Below are positions 1 to 9,734 of a stretch of 37,602 nt of DNA, piece after piece (within the stretch, counting starts at the first letter, position 1; every line of letters begins with the position of its first letter). Origin of the DNA: Acanthaster planci (lineage: Eukaryota; Echinodermata; Asteroidea; Valvatida; Acanthasteridae); the NCBI RefSeq assembly GCF_001949145.1, contig NW_019091355.1, forward strand, positions 5,170,094-5,207,695, read 5' to 3'. The notes under the pieces are model-generated. The model made no database searches and was not told the origin of the DNA. It was given only the letters and a program-made list of their open reading frames with translations. A program made the position numbers and the translations under genes.

Positions 1-1
1 A

Positions 2-16
2 CCGTGAAGGGGTTAA
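2..16 (+). mobile_element. Possible end of a TTAA-target element
   Basis: CCGTGAAGGGGTTAA at the very edge. On the other strand it reads TTAACCCCTTCACGG, the form expected of a piggyBac-type terminal end next to its TTAA target. The rest of the element would be off the window. Confidence 0.3.
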
Positions 17-310
17 GGTCATTTCCCCCTATAATTATGTTTTAGATTGCATTAAACAGAGCAAACTGAGTTCTTTGTTTTGTTGTATTGCTGAGTTTTG
101 CATCTTGACAAAATTGGATATCATGTGAGAGAAACACGCTGAAGTTTCTAACCGCTTGACCTTTGTGAGACTCTTTAAACAACTCCACAGTGGCTGTGGC
201 GACTTGCGACTCATTTTGTTGGACCTGGTCACAAATTCACTCTCCTGAAGTACTGTCCCACACATGGGAGCGGGCCCCACAGCCCAGCAGTCACGGTCAA
301 AATAATCCCG

Positions 311-325
311 CCGTGAAGGGGTTAA
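311..325 (+). mobile_element. Second copy of the CCGTGAAGGGGTTAA end
   Basis: Identical over 15 bases to positions 2-16 and in the same orientation. No inverted partner was found between the two, so the element boundaries are not settled. It could be a terminal end of a TTAA-target MITE whose body lies at about 17-325. Confidence 0.3.
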
Positions 326-536
326 TGGCTATCCCTGTAAACCTCCTTTTACACACTGTCTCAAAAAGCCGGAACGCAGTCTCAGGTCATTCAGAAGACC
401 ACAGCAGCAAATGTCCTTGACATCACCAATTCACATCAGTTTATATGTTTTCTGAATAATACAGAACTCGGACCAAAGTCAGTAGAAGATCGAAACAACA
501 TGGACCATTTGCCTTCATCCTGCCACTAAAGCATAC

Positions 537-765
537 CTTCCTGTCGCGGAGCCTGGAAGCTCCCGACATTCGTGGGGCCCAACAGGTAGATTGCACACAG
601 CGTGGAGGACGGCAAGGCGTCCTCAAACAGGTGGGCGGGGCCCAGTCGCCACAGCAACCGGGACATGCTCCTCTGGAGGGGCGGCGTGCCCACGTAGGCG
701 TAGACGGACGTCAAGTTGGCCGGAGAGCCGGTGGTGCCTGGGAGGTGAGTCTGGATGTAGGGCAC
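537..765 (-). CDS. WDFY3: WDFY3 exon R (concanavalin A-like domain, last visible exon)
   Basis: 229 bp. The acceptor is TTGTTCCTAG before 765 and the donor GGAAG|GTATGC is at 537. It enters in phase 0 and leaves one base. It encodes VPYIQTHLPGTTGSPANLTS, then VYAYVGTPPLQRSMSRLLWR, then LGPAHLFEDALPSSTLCAIY and LLGPTNVGSFQAPRQE. Human WDFY3 has VYAYIGTPP, LVWRLGPTHFLEEVLPSS and GPNYVGSFQA. The next exon is off the left edge. Confidence 0.96.
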
Positions 766-1580
766 CTAGGAACAACAAAACCCAGAGTTTGGGCAATTTA
801 GAGTAGGGAAGAGGATGAAAAAATTAATAAATTGGGCCTTTAAAAAGTCAGGGCAGACCTAGGCCTTAGGCTCTGAAACCTCGCTACTGTGGGCCCTGTG
901 AACTAACAACTAAACCTGCAACAGATCCAAAAAGCCTAGCTTCAGACAGCTAGGTCTAGTTGTAGGCCTGAAGCCCTACCTGTGTATCTGTGGCTATGCC
1001 ATCTGATACATCAATATTTCCAGTAGACTGACACAGACTGATATTACCATGATATTACAGGACAAGCCGTTGTTCTTCCTGTCTTTCCTTCAATAAGGTT
1101 ACTCAAGTGTAACCATTAAAGCTTCCTCCCCTTTGGCTGCGGCTGGCACCGGAGTCCAGATCGATGGTTAATCAGAGGCTGGCTGAGCTTCCAATCATCC
1201 ACTGTGTGCCAGAAGAGAGAGTGGAGGACCCAACATTCAAAGTCAGGCTCAACGGATGCCCGACCTCAGACTTTCTTCATGCCAGCCGGACTTTTCAAAG
1301 GCCGAGCTGTGCCGGTGTCATGCCAGAAAGTGTCCGCTCAGTCAAAGACTACAATCTGACTTGTCATGCCTCCACCAAGGCGTCCTGTACAGTGTCTGCA
1401 CTGGACATGTCTCCTCTCGGGCATTAACAGGCACAATGAAATAATTGTATCGCTGAGAGTGACACATTGAAGGAAAGAAAGGAACAACTACAGCTTGTCC
1501 CTCTAACACGACGGCAATATCTATCTGCGTCAATGTATGTGTCACAATATCTGTCACAGTGTCTGTCTCTCGTCTCTCAC
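766..1580 (-). other. Intron between exons Q and R
   Basis: 815 bp, GT-AG. No repeat or gene recognised. ORFs at 1164-1444 (plus) and 1674-1342 (minus) have no recognisable product. Confidence 0.85.
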
Positions 1581-1741
1581 CTTGTGCGAGTGTATATGTG
1601 TTCCATCCACATACAGTGCAACTGAGCTGTTCTTGAGTACTGCTTTGTTGAACACCACCCCAAGGTGGTGCCACTTGCCTTCCTGGGCCAGCTCGGGGCA
1701 GAACACCCTCACAGCCGATGGGTCATAGTCTAGCTTGTCAT
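1581..1741 (-). CDS. WDFY3: WDFY3 exon Q (concanavalin A-like domain)
   Basis: 161 bp. The acceptor is TTTGCAG before 1741 and the donor CACAAG|GTGAGA is at 1581. Two bases complete an Asp codon and it ends in phase 0. It encodes DKLDYDPSAVRVFCPELAQE, then GKWHHLGVVFNKAVLKNSSV, then ALYVDGTHIHSHK. W-H-H followed by a strand and ALYVDG is the classic core of a LamG/ConA-like fold; human WDFY3 has GQWHHLVLVM and ALYIDG. Confidence 0.96.
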
Positions 1742-1968
1742 CTGCAAAGTAAGAACGAGATAACCATCCTCAACAACCTTGTCTTTCCATCACAAAACAA
1801 AATCCTGATCAGTGACGAGGATGAAACAAGGACTTTTATTTTTATGCAATTTATCAATGAATCGGCTTTTTTTCCCAGGAAGTGCTACACAGCTTTAGTT
1901 TGCAGAGCATATTTGGTATTGCAAAGACCTTTCCCAGGGAAGAATCTCACGACATCGAGGGTCCTTAC

Positions 1969-2190
1969 CCACTTTCGACATCGGTTCCTCCGATGTGTTG
2001 ATAACCAGCTTCCTTTCAGGCCCTTCAATGCTGATCCTCAAACAAGTAGAGTGGTTGTCTGTGTTGATGGCATTCCTGATGATGGTCAGGAGCCGAACCG
2101 GATGCGTGCAGATGTCCAGCGTGCAGTAGCGGTCAACGCAGAACCAGACCGAATAGGTCAGGCCCGTCTGGGGTGGGAATGCCCTCTCTC
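1969..2190 (-). CDS. WDFY3: WDFY3 exon P (start of concanavalin A-like domain)
   Basis: 222 bp. The acceptor is ACCGAACAG before 2190 and the donor GTGG|GTAAGG is at 1969. Two bases complete a Gly codon and one base is left. It encodes ERAFPPQTGLTYSVWFCVDR, then YCTLDICTHPVRLLTIIRNA, then INTDNHSTCLRISIEGPERK and LVINTSEEPMSKV. Human WDFY3 has FPPPSGLSYSSWFC, HPVRLLTVVRRA and RSLIVSTKEE. This opens the LamG/ConA-like beta-sandwich that BEACH proteins carry before the PH-BEACH module. Confidence 0.95.
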
Positions 2191-2527
2191 CTGTTCGGTT
2201 ATGACAAAAAAGTTCAGTAAGATCAATGAAAAAAGAAAGAACTGTCAGACAGTGCCGCAAAGTGTTTGCAAGCTATTGCCAGCAACACTTTATTTGACAC
2301 GTCCTGTGGAAACTTTCCAGTTTAACCACCATTATTCTTAAAATAAGTTAGTAAGCTATCATAAAGTAATGAAGTGAATACGCCACATGCACAATCATGT
2401 GTGTACAGGCATTAGCGCGAGAACCAGCGCATGAACCAACAGGTGTGCATACTCCATTCATTTGCACTTCCTGGTTCAAAATGATGTCAAAATGGTGGCT
2501 CCATAACACAAAAAGATATCAATGTTT

Positions 2528-2700
2528 TATAACAACTGGTTTTACCCTTACACCAACGTATATTACAATGGATACTCAAATATTTGTCCAAGAGCTTGCA
2601 AAAAATTTCACAAGCTTACTCGGGTGAGACTTGAACCCACAACCTACTGTTTACCAGAGCAGACATTTTAACCACTTGACCTCCGAGCTTTGCAGGATAT
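2528..2700 (-). repeat. tRNA-derived SINE, family 1, copy 1
   Basis: On the minus strand a tRNA-like head (2690-2618) is followed by a body that continues to about 2528. The A-box-like region is near 2672 and the B-box is GGGTTCAAGTCTC at about 2625-2637. The same sequence, ~80% alike by eye, recurs at 26522-26695, including the tail around ACAAGCTT and the distal GGTTTT.CCCTTAC. Stem complementarity is too poor for a working tRNA. Confidence 0.7.
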
Positions 2701-3099
2701 ATAAAAGATATCACATGTACAAATGCTGACTCTAGTTAGTCATTTGTTCAAGATTTTCGCAACATTTTTTATCGCACTGTTGCTGTTAATAAAACTCCAA
2801 GATAAAGTTGCAGAGCAACATTTGCTGTAACACTCAGCTTTGGCCCAGGGCCGCTTGAGGGCTCCACACACGCTCAACCTCCACAGACTAGTTTGAGCCT
2901 CTGTCTGTACTAACTCAATGGGAATCACTAAGCTTGGGATGAGTGCAGATGTCACATGGCACAGCATACAGAATTCCCCAGTATGTGTTTATGACAGGAA
3001 ATCCAAGTGCGTTTGTACATTATCCAGTGCAAATAGGTTAATTTACCTTCTTCATGTACTTTTTGTTTTACTGAAGAGCTTGAGTTAAGAAAATTGGTC

Positions 3100-3167
3100 A
3101 AAAAAGGATTTGAACCTCTGATCTATAAAACTGTGAGTGCTTTGACCTACTGAACTAAAGATCTCTG
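3100..3167 (-). repeat. tRNA-derived SINE head, family 2
   Basis: Read on the minus strand: an A-box-like TAGTTCAGTAGG at 3157-3146 and a perfect B-box GGTTCAAATCC at 3116-3106, spaced as in a tRNA. Acceptor pairing is poor, so this is a tRNA-related SINE remnant rather than a gene. Confidence 0.55.
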
Positions 3168-3313
3168 CGTTGGCAGTCTCCTTACTTACTCAATGTCTTT
3201 GCTCCAGGAATGCAGGTCAAATGCTTTATATGGAGATGGAGAGTCCCATTAAATAGGGCATTGGTAAGATATTTAGGAGGTGGCAGAGTTGATATTTTTC
3301 CAGAACTGCTTAC

Positions 3314-3807
3314 CTGTTCCAACTCCACTGATGTTAGCTGAATCAGCAGCAGCTGCCATGCCCACGCTGACCACTGTCTGAGAAGGGGTGGATTGGGGGG
3401 CCACGCTGGGTAGGTACAGGCAGCCGTAGCCCTCGGCGCTCATGTCAAACTCGGCGAAGGCAGGCGTGACCGAGGTGCCGCTCAGCCGCACATCGCGGGG
3501 CGTGGTCATGGAAACCAGGCACTTGACCCGGGTCAGGGGCACCGCCCCGCCCTGGGTCGCGCAGAGATTACAGCCACACCGGGCCCCCGCCGAGCAGGAG
3601 GAGAGCTCCGAGGAGGAAGCAGCGCTGTTGGTGTCAGAGAGGTCCGGGGAGACAGCAGCAGTGAAAGGCTGCTGGTCTGGGGTCACGGCTGCAGCACTGG
3701 TAGGTATTGCACTGATGGGGATGTCCAGATAGCCTGGCTGGACAGCCGGATTGGAGCATTCATCCAAGGGCTTACAGTTCAGGGGATTTCCCAGCCTCAA
3801 AAAATCC
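3314..3807 (-). CDS. WDFY3: WDFY3 exon O (linker plus conserved VPLTRVKCLVSMTTP block)
   Basis: 494 bp, the longest exon here. The acceptor is CCATTGCAG before 3807 and the donor ACAG|GTAAGC is at 3314. One base completes the Arg codon and one base is left. It starts DFLRLGNPLNCKPLDECSNP (human EFLRLASPLNC). About 85 residues of Ala/Ser/Pro-rich linker follow, with a Cys-rich knot CSAGARCGCNLCATQGG. Then come VPLTRVKCLVSMTTPRDVRL, SGTSVTPAFAEFDMSAEGYG and CLYLPSVAP. The last part matches human closely and leads into the lectin-like domain. The linker and its Cys cluster have no counterpart that I recall in vertebrates. Confidence 0.96.
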
Positions 3808-4271
3808 CTGCAATGGAAATGGAACCCGTTCCATAAAGTTTATTAAAGCAACAGAGGTATACAAGGGTAAGAAATTTGCCAAGCAACCTCGCAGTAAACA
3901 CTTTCCACAATGCCAGCATCCCACAATGGCACACTGCCATTTACCAATCTACCTGATATTTTTCAGGTAAGATTTTCTATTTGTTTCTATTGATTGCACT
4001 ATATATACTAATAGTATCACTCAGTTCTGCTGTATTTCACAAGGGCTTTGATGTCCCTTTTAAGGGGCAAAGCAGGGTACCACTCTACACCAGACAGTAG
4101 AGACTCATCTGGTGACTACAATTACAAGCTCTTACCGTGGGGCCATCCTGTTTGCAACGCGGGTGGTATGCAGGTGGAGGGCGGGGGGAGAGGGATGGAG
4201 GTACCGTAGGGCGGGGAAGGGTGGGAGAAGGGAAAGAGGAGAACAGGGGAGGAAGAAACCCAGGAACTGAC
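3808..4271 (-). other. Intron between exons N and O
   Basis: 464 bp, GT-AG. It has a G-rich stretch on the plus strand at 4160-4260 (C-rich in the transcript), otherwise unremarkable. Confidence 0.85.
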
Positions 4272-4486
4272 CTCAAATCCTTGGGTTCCAACGCCTGGGA
4301 GGCCAGCCTCTCTAGCATGTGTTGCAGATTGCTGTGCAGTGGGTGCTCCTCATCGGCCAGGGCCGCAGACGCTAGGTGCAGGAGCTGCTGCGGCAGACCA
4401 TGCTCGCACATCACCTGCTGGTTGCGCTCACTTTTGACGAGGTCTTGGATTACATCGGCTATGTGCATTTGTAGTCGGAGAGCAAA
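4272..4486 (-). CDS. WDFY3: WDFY3 exon N
   Basis: 215 bp. The acceptor is CTTCTCCAG before 4486 and the donor TTTGAG|GTCAGT is at 4272. It enters in phase 0 and leaves two bases. It encodes FALRLQMHIADVIQDLVKSE, then RNQQVMCEHGLPQQLLHLAS, then AALADEEHPLHSNLQHMLER and LASQALEPKDL. Human WDFY3 has TERNQQVMCEAGL, SAALADEDH and RLASQALEP. These motifs gave the first identification of the gene. Confidence 0.98.
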
Positions 4487-4852
4487 CTGGAGAAGTAAAC
4501 AGAGGACATGATCTGGGTGGATTAAGTGCTGCCGAAAGCAAGGCAAAATGCAAAGGTAATACTGAAGTTTATAGGTTTATTGTCTCGACAGCAAGAGCAA
4601 TGTAATGCTAGAAACAGTGACTGTAATAGATAAGGTTAACGGTACTAAAATGTTACAGTAATTTAATAAGATAATGAAGTTGGCAGTTTAAGGTATTTGG
4701 GTTATTGGTGTTAATAACAGAAATGGAGCTGAACTAATGTCGTTAAAAACACCAATTTACAATATGCAATTTGAGGTAAAAATGCTAATTTTTCTGCACA
4801 TACATGTATTGCTACACTTTATTTAAATGGTAAAAAATAACTCTTGACAAAC
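4487..4852 (-). other. Intron between exons M and N
   Basis: 366 bp, GT-AG, AT-rich. Checked for a micro-exon; none is needed by phase or by comparison with the human protein. Confidence 0.85.
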
Positions 4853-5135
4853 CTTGCGATTTCTCTCACACTGCACTGAAGGTAGCAGGTCCAGCATAGA
4901 CAGGACAGCACCCGGATGCACGATGGTGGGGTGGTTCGGCGGCGGGGGAGGACCACCAGAGGGTGACAGTGGGGAGGACACACCCGGTGGGGAGGCCCCC
5001 GTCGACCTCGGCGATAACCGGCTGGATGGGGACCGGGGCTTAGCGGGGGAGGAGGGTGGGGTGGGCAGTGGGGTGTAGGCGTCGTGGACGTGGTGGCTGG
5101 ATGCCGGGGAGTTGATGGGCGTCTGCGCTGATTTG
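4853..5135 (-). CDS. WDFY3: WDFY3 exon M (Pro/Ser-rich linker)
   Basis: 283 bp, GC-rich. The acceptor is TGACTACAG before 5135 and the donor CGCAAG|GTTTGT is at 4853. One base completes a Cys codon and it ends in phase 0. The first ~65 residues are low-complexity linker (TPLPTPPSSPAKP, SPSSRLSPRSTG, SGGPPPPPN). The last ~30 return to the family: IVHPGAVLSMLDLLPSV then QCERNRK, against human VIIHPGAMLAMLDLLASV. The S/T-P pairs could be phosphorylation sites, which is inference only. The chosen donor keeps the exact human spacing from LLPSV to the next conserved Leu-Gln; the GT sites just inside the exon do not. Confidence 0.93.
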
Positions 5136-6498
5136 CTGTAGTCAGGACAATAAATGATACAAGCATTTTAATGTGTCAATGATTCGTTAACAATACTACC
5201 GGTACTTGGACTCCTAAATATCATTCAATACATCGCATTCATTTTGAATGATCTTTGAATGCGAAATTTTGAATGAGAAGGTACAAAAACGGCAGTGCTG
5301 CTCACACAGGCTGACTAGCCGCCATCTTGTCTGCATGCTCTTGGAGAAAAATTCTCATTTTCCTGCAGACATCTGAGTGTGAATTCCCCAAATGTTACAT
5401 GAATATATGATCGGTCGTTTCGTGAACTTCGCAATGCACAAGTTAAATTTGACCCTGCATGAAAACGGAGACAAATTGTTGCGATTCTTCTTTCCTCTTG
5501 GAGAGAAACGACACCAACCTGCTGAAAGCATCAATGGCAGTGTCATACAGACATCTCAGCAACAGACAGGAAGATCTCAAACCATCAGAGAGGTGGTCCG
5601 GATTGCTGCAAAATGACAAAGATTTAAAACAGCTTCAGTGATAAGTCTTGAACGGGGTGAACGTCCCCAAAAATTAAGTCAATGATAAATACCGTAAACG
5701 GCAGCCATACACCCATGTACATGCTTCAAACATCTTGACGAGGCCAGAAGGTTAAGAAATAGTGAAGGGAACTACGCAAAGATACAGTGCGTGACCAGTA
5801 GTTAAATCTAAACCCTGAACAGCCCATTTCAGCTTCTAACCGCTCACTATCTATCCCCCTAAAATAAAAATCTGCACAAGGCACAAGTTGAGCCTTCCAA
5901 ATGCAACTCTGTCAGCGTCCCACAGCCTTGTCGTCTCGGGCATCATATTGAGATCTGCGGTGAACTCTGCACTTTTTGTCGCTACCTACTCTGCCCAACT
6001 CCGAAGTACATGAGTTATCTGTGCAGCCGTGCACGCAGGTGGTTGTTTGCACCTGATTGGCCATTTGTGCCTGAAATCGCAGCATACAGCTATGTATTCC
6101 TCAGGAAGCCGAGACGACGCAAGGAATAAATAGGACCCACAGAGCTGGGATAATAATGCCGTGATACAGGTGGATATGTGTGCTTTGTTAATACATACCA
6201 GTGGTACACCTGACATCACTAAATTTAGAGACAAGTTTAGTTTTAGAGAACTAGAGACAATATAAATTATCAAACATTAGGGAGACATTCAACATTGGGG
6301 AAACCTTTTGGGATCCTTTGCAGGAATTTCACTGATTGGTCTCGGAATTGGGCAAGTTCCCCCCCCCCAAGAAATTTGGCTTCAGATGTACAGATTTGGC
6401 TTTCATCCAACAGACTGCTACAAATTTTGGAGGTATGAGTTATTTTTGGAGGACTGCCCAATGACTTCTCGTGAGTGACATACAGAGAAGAAGCATAC
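5136..6498 (-). other. Intron between exons L and M
   Basis: 1,363 bp, GT-AG. Human WDFY3 has an extra block (around LRHCSKLFIYLYKVATDS) between the sequences of exons L and M. I looked for it in this intron on the minus strand and did not see it. The phases allow exons L and M to join directly. A C9 run lies at 6361-6369, and nothing else was recognised. Confidence 0.75.
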
Positions 6499-6647
6499 CA
6501 GTCGATGTCAAAGAGGTTGTGGAATGGCTCAGTGTTGGAGGAGCCCTCATTGGTGGCCGATGGACTGTGCGCTTGAGGCAGTAACTCTGTGATGTCACTG
6601 AAGCAGCCCAGACGTCGGATGTCCTCCGTTAAGCTTTCGTAGCGAAT
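6499..6647 (-). CDS. WDFY3: WDFY3 exon L
   Basis: 149 bp. The acceptor is TTCTTGGAAG before 6647 (an AAG rather than CAG acceptor) and the donor GACTG|GTATGC is at 6499. It enters in phase 0 and leaves two bases. It encodes IRYESLTEDIRRLGCFSDIT, then ELLPQAHSPSATNEGSSNTE and PFHNLFDID. The human protein has IQYEKLADAVRFLGCFSDLR then a similar polar stretch ending QPFQRLL. After this point the order of human blocks is interrupted (see exon M). Confidence 0.92.
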
Positions 6648-7284
6648 CTTCCAAGAAAAAAAATTTTTTTTTTAAAAATTTGTCCTAAACCCACTTTCCA
6701 CATTTCATCCGGGCTAAAAGGTCACTGCAGCAGTCACATGACTTTTGGCAAATACTCTTACTCATAACATGAAAGACACAAATTAAAATTAATAGAAACA
6801 GAGCACATTCCTGACGATAATTACAACTCATTTTGGGGCTCAATAGAATCAAAGCTTCCCAAATCGTTCTTCCTGATTTCATGTTTAAAGCAATATTCTT
6901 GACAAAGGATTTTTAGAGCAATTTTTCAATAAGGATATAATAGTATTTACACGACAATTAGATAGAGAAATGATAAAATTTCTTGCTGCAAAGCTCACGA
7001 ACAGAATACGAAAGTATGCTGTATGTTGTTTATTGTACAGCTGTACTGAAGGCCTGATTGGTCATTGCCATCTACATGTACATGTGCATTGAAAAAAAAA
7101 CAGCTTTGAGAGGGCACACTTCCGAAGCCTGTTTGTGAAGGGTAAGTCAAGGAGCACACACTGAGAACTACAACGAAAAAAAAAAAGTCGAAATTTTAGT
7201 CCCCACTGACAACCAAACAGAGAAACATGACAGGGAAAGGTGGGGGGTGAATTTTAGAGTCTGAAAAGAAGGACCGAGCGTCAC
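6648..7284 (-). other. Intron between exons K and L
   Basis: 637 bp, GT-AG. An A/T homopolymer patch (6655-6680) lies just upstream of the exon L acceptor. No repeat or gene recognised. Confidence 0.85.
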
Positions 7285-7385
7285 CTCTGAGGCAAAGAAT
7301 TTGGCGTTGGCCGGCTCCTGTCTCATGGCAGCCGTGAGTGTCTGGAACACCACGTGGAGAAGGGTGAAGACTTGGTCCTTAGGGG
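7285..7385 (-). CDS. WDFY3: WDFY3 exon K
   Basis: 101 bp. The acceptor is GATTGTAG before 7385 and the donor TCAGAG|GTGACG is at 7285. It enters with two bases and ends in phase 0. It encodes (A)PKDQVFTLLHVVFQTLTA, then AMRQEPANAKFFASE. Human WDFY3 has NQVFELLHTVFCTLTAAMRY and EPANSHFF. A short, strongly conserved helical segment. Confidence 0.95.
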
Positions 7386-7821
7386 CTACAATCAAGAGAA
7401 GAGTGTTTGGATAATCAAAAAGGACTTGCAGGGATTCTTGAAAGGGTTTTCACTGGTAGATATGAAGTGGGCCCTAAGGTTAAATACAGTTGGCTTTTCC
7501 TAGCCCGTAGTAGCTGCAACGAATGTAGTGTGGATGGGGGTTGCTGGAAATTTTGCTCAGCTCCAGTGACAAATCCATTCAAAATATATATAAAAAAACA
7601 TGCTGAAAATTGAATCTGGTCTCCTTGCATTCTGCTCAGTGAAAAGATTGCCGAGACCATCGTGCATAAGTTTACTCACTCAGTAAAAATTTGCTTCAAA
7701 GCGAGTGAATAAGAAACTAATCACTTAATTGTGTTGAATACGTAATTTTGCTGAAGAAATAAAACAGAAAGCAACGATGACAGACCCTGCATATTTTCAT
7801 GTCTAGAAACGGTGGTGTTAC
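7386..7821 (-). other. Intron between exons J and K
   Basis: 436 bp, GT-AG. No repeat or RNA gene recognised. Confidence 0.85.
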
Positions 7822-7960
7822 CTGTATCCCATGGTTCTTTGGGGCTGTCACTCAGACTTGCTTCCATGGTAACCAGCACTGTGGTAACATACACAAAGCC
7901 CCCTACTTTGCGGAATACCGTCCGGGAGCGGTGACTATCTCTCAGAACATTCAGTAATGA
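7822..7960 (-). CDS. WDFY3: WDFY3 exon J
   Basis: 139 bp. The acceptor is TTGAACCAG before 7960 and the donor ATACAG|GTAACA is at 7822. It enters in phase 0 and leaves one base. It encodes SLLNVLRDSHRSRTVFRKVG, then GFVYVTTVLVTMEASLSDSP and KEPWDT. Human WDFY3 has LLSVLRESHRSRTVFRKVGG and FVYITSLLVAMERSLS. SHRSRTVFRKVGGFVY is a family hallmark. Confidence 0.97.
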
Positions 7961-9540
7961 CTGGTTCAACAAAAAGGAAGAAGATGTGGCTTTTTGATGC
8001 GATTTTTAAAATTCTGGGTTTTTTTCTTGTCTCTGCTAAACTCTAAACTCTCCAAAATATTTCAACAATGGCTTTCTACTGGAAGGGCTATGGGACCTGG
8101 ACTGTACCAAGAAAGGGTGCATTTCCATACCAACAGAGGCTCCTTTTGAGGTAACTGTACATCAATGGCTCACAAACGACTATGAAATGCAACCGCTGCA
8201 TCACTACCAATAAAATGAACACTCCCCACCAACATGGCTCTTTCCGACTGATGAGGGGGTGCTCCTGCTCATGGTGGATAATGTAAGCTCTCTCAAATCT
8301 ATTCAAAAAGACTAAAGGCTGGTCCATACTTGGCGAGAAGGTGATTACAAATGTGACATGATTTTGCGCTGCAAATCCGCAAAGATGAACACATTTCAAC
8401 TCAAGTGAATTTTGCAGCAAAGATTTGACTTCATTTTTGCCAAAAGCGTGAATCAACATTAAAACTTTCTTTGTGATCCCACACAACTCAATTTTCTGTT
8501 TCTGAAGAGCTGTCTACTTTCAACACAGTTCTCATTGTCCAAGTGACTTGAATTCATTTCACAAAATACCTTTATACATTCCCTCACTGGAAAGTTTACT
8601 TGATTCCAAAAACATTTTCCAACCTGAGCATAACATATTATCAAAGTTCACTTTTATCTTCGTTTGGATATTGACAAAAAAAGGATAAACCAGAAAGCGT
8701 GGCTGGGATCTGTTTACAGATCTATTAAGATAGTTCAAAATCAGTGCTTAGAAATTCAAACTCCTCCCTGTAAAAAGTTGCAGGGAAAGTAGCCCAGTGA
8801 TTAAAGTGATGTGTGATTCAAGATCATAGAATCAGGGCTTTGAGTCCAACTGCTGGCCAGACATTGAGTCCTTGGGAAAGTCACTTCGCCCCTACTCGCC
8901 TCTCTCCACCCAAAAGAACAAATAATTACCAGCATTAGCTCAGAAGCAACCTGAGGTGGTCTGGCATCCCATGGGGGGGATAGAAATATCCTCAGTTACT
9001 TCATGACAAGGAAACCCGGAAATAAACACCGGCCTAATAAGCGAGATTGGTTAGGTATAGACTCTGCTCTGCCCCCCAACATGAAAAGTGAGCTCATATA
9101 GTTTCTGAAATTAAGACAGCCAACAAATACAGAATAGAGAGACTAGATTGGCAGCGCATGTATACACGCCCATTCACTGTGTAGTGACCGGGCGTCAGTT
9201 TGTGGTCCCTCATGGATGCGCACAAAAATGAACGTAAAGTATACAGCTAAATGTATCTTTCCTCCAGCCATGACTTGGCTCAACACGTACCAAGCTATTG
9301 AAATCAGCATCTGGAATGGTGTAGCATTCACACATTGGAGTCCTAGTGCCACTTTCCATTTTGGTTGCATCTTGCATTCCTTACATTAAGCGTCCAGTTT
9401 TGTATATATCCTTCGGTAAACAGCCCTCCAGGCAAGACCACGAGTGTAAATTTGCTGCCGATCTAGTCCTTTTTATTCCACATCTACAGGACAGCCAGCA
9501 TCTCCCCCCCCTCCCAATAGTCTACGCCTAGAGCCTGTAC
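7961..9540 (-). other. Intron between exons I and J
   Basis: 1,580 bp, GT-AG. It contains a plus-strand tRNA-type SINE at about 8780-8960. The ORF on the minus strand at 8486-8088 shows no family resemblance, and nothing else was recognised. Confidence 0.85.
8780..8960 (+). repeat. tRNA-derived SINE, family 3
   Basis: A-box-like TAGCCCAGTGATT at 8790, degenerate B-box GCTTTGAGTCC at 8838. These are followed by CTTGGGAAAGTCACTTCGCC and a CCTCTCTCCACCCAAAAG tail. The tail resembles the end of the copies at 10410 and 17808, as is typical of invertebrate SINEs. Confidence 0.55.
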
Positions 9541-9734
9541 CTGTAGGATGTCTGTCTTGAGCTGCAGCTGACTGGCTGGCGTGGAGTTCATGAGTCCCAG
9601 CAGTGTGCCCATGTCGTCCTCGCCATCCCTGCTCAGGATCAGCTGCTGCACGATAGCTAATGCATGCTGCCGGCACTGGATGTAGGGCACCAGGTTGTGG
9701 GAACACCGGGCACCGCCAATTTCACGGAACACAA
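9541..9734 (-). CDS. WDFY3: WDFY3 exon I
   Basis: 194 bp. The acceptor is TTCTGGCAG before 9734 and the donor CTACAG|GTACAG is at 9541. It enters with two bases of an Ile codon and ends in phase 0. It encodes VFREIGGARCSHNLVPYIQC, then RQHALAIVQQLILSRDGEDD, then MGTLLGLMNSTPASQLQLKT and DILQ. The human protein shares REFGGARCAHN, QCRQHAL, DDMGTLLGLM and LQLKTDIL. This is one of the most conserved exons in the window. Confidence 0.97.

Larger units (their letters stand above)
1..536 (-). other. Intron after exon R, open at left edge
   Basis: Starts with the donor GTATGC at 536. The next human block was not found here. It contains two copies of a CCGTGAAGGGGTTAA end at 2-16 and 311-325. The minus ORF 280-35 shows no family resemblance. 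Confidence 0.8.
2191..3313 (-). other. Intron between exons O and P
   Basis: 1,123 bp, GT-AG. It carries two different tRNA-derived SINE heads on the minus strand (2528-2700 and 3100-3167). No other feature. Confidence 0.85.

Noticed and set aside
1718-2341. 207-codon plus-strand ORF
   Set aside because: It is the antisense shadow of exon P plus flanking intron; exon P on the other strand clearly matches WDFY3.
4137-4511. Plus-strand ORF of 124 codons
   Set aside because: Antisense of exon N and a C-rich intron; low-complexity Gly/Arg product.
4860-4885. Alternative donors for exon M (GTGCAG, GTGTGA, GTGAGA)
   Set aside because: GTGTGA and GTGAGA shift the frame. GTGCAG keeps the frame but drops nine residues, whereas AAG|GTTTGT at 4853 gives the exact vertebrate spacing.
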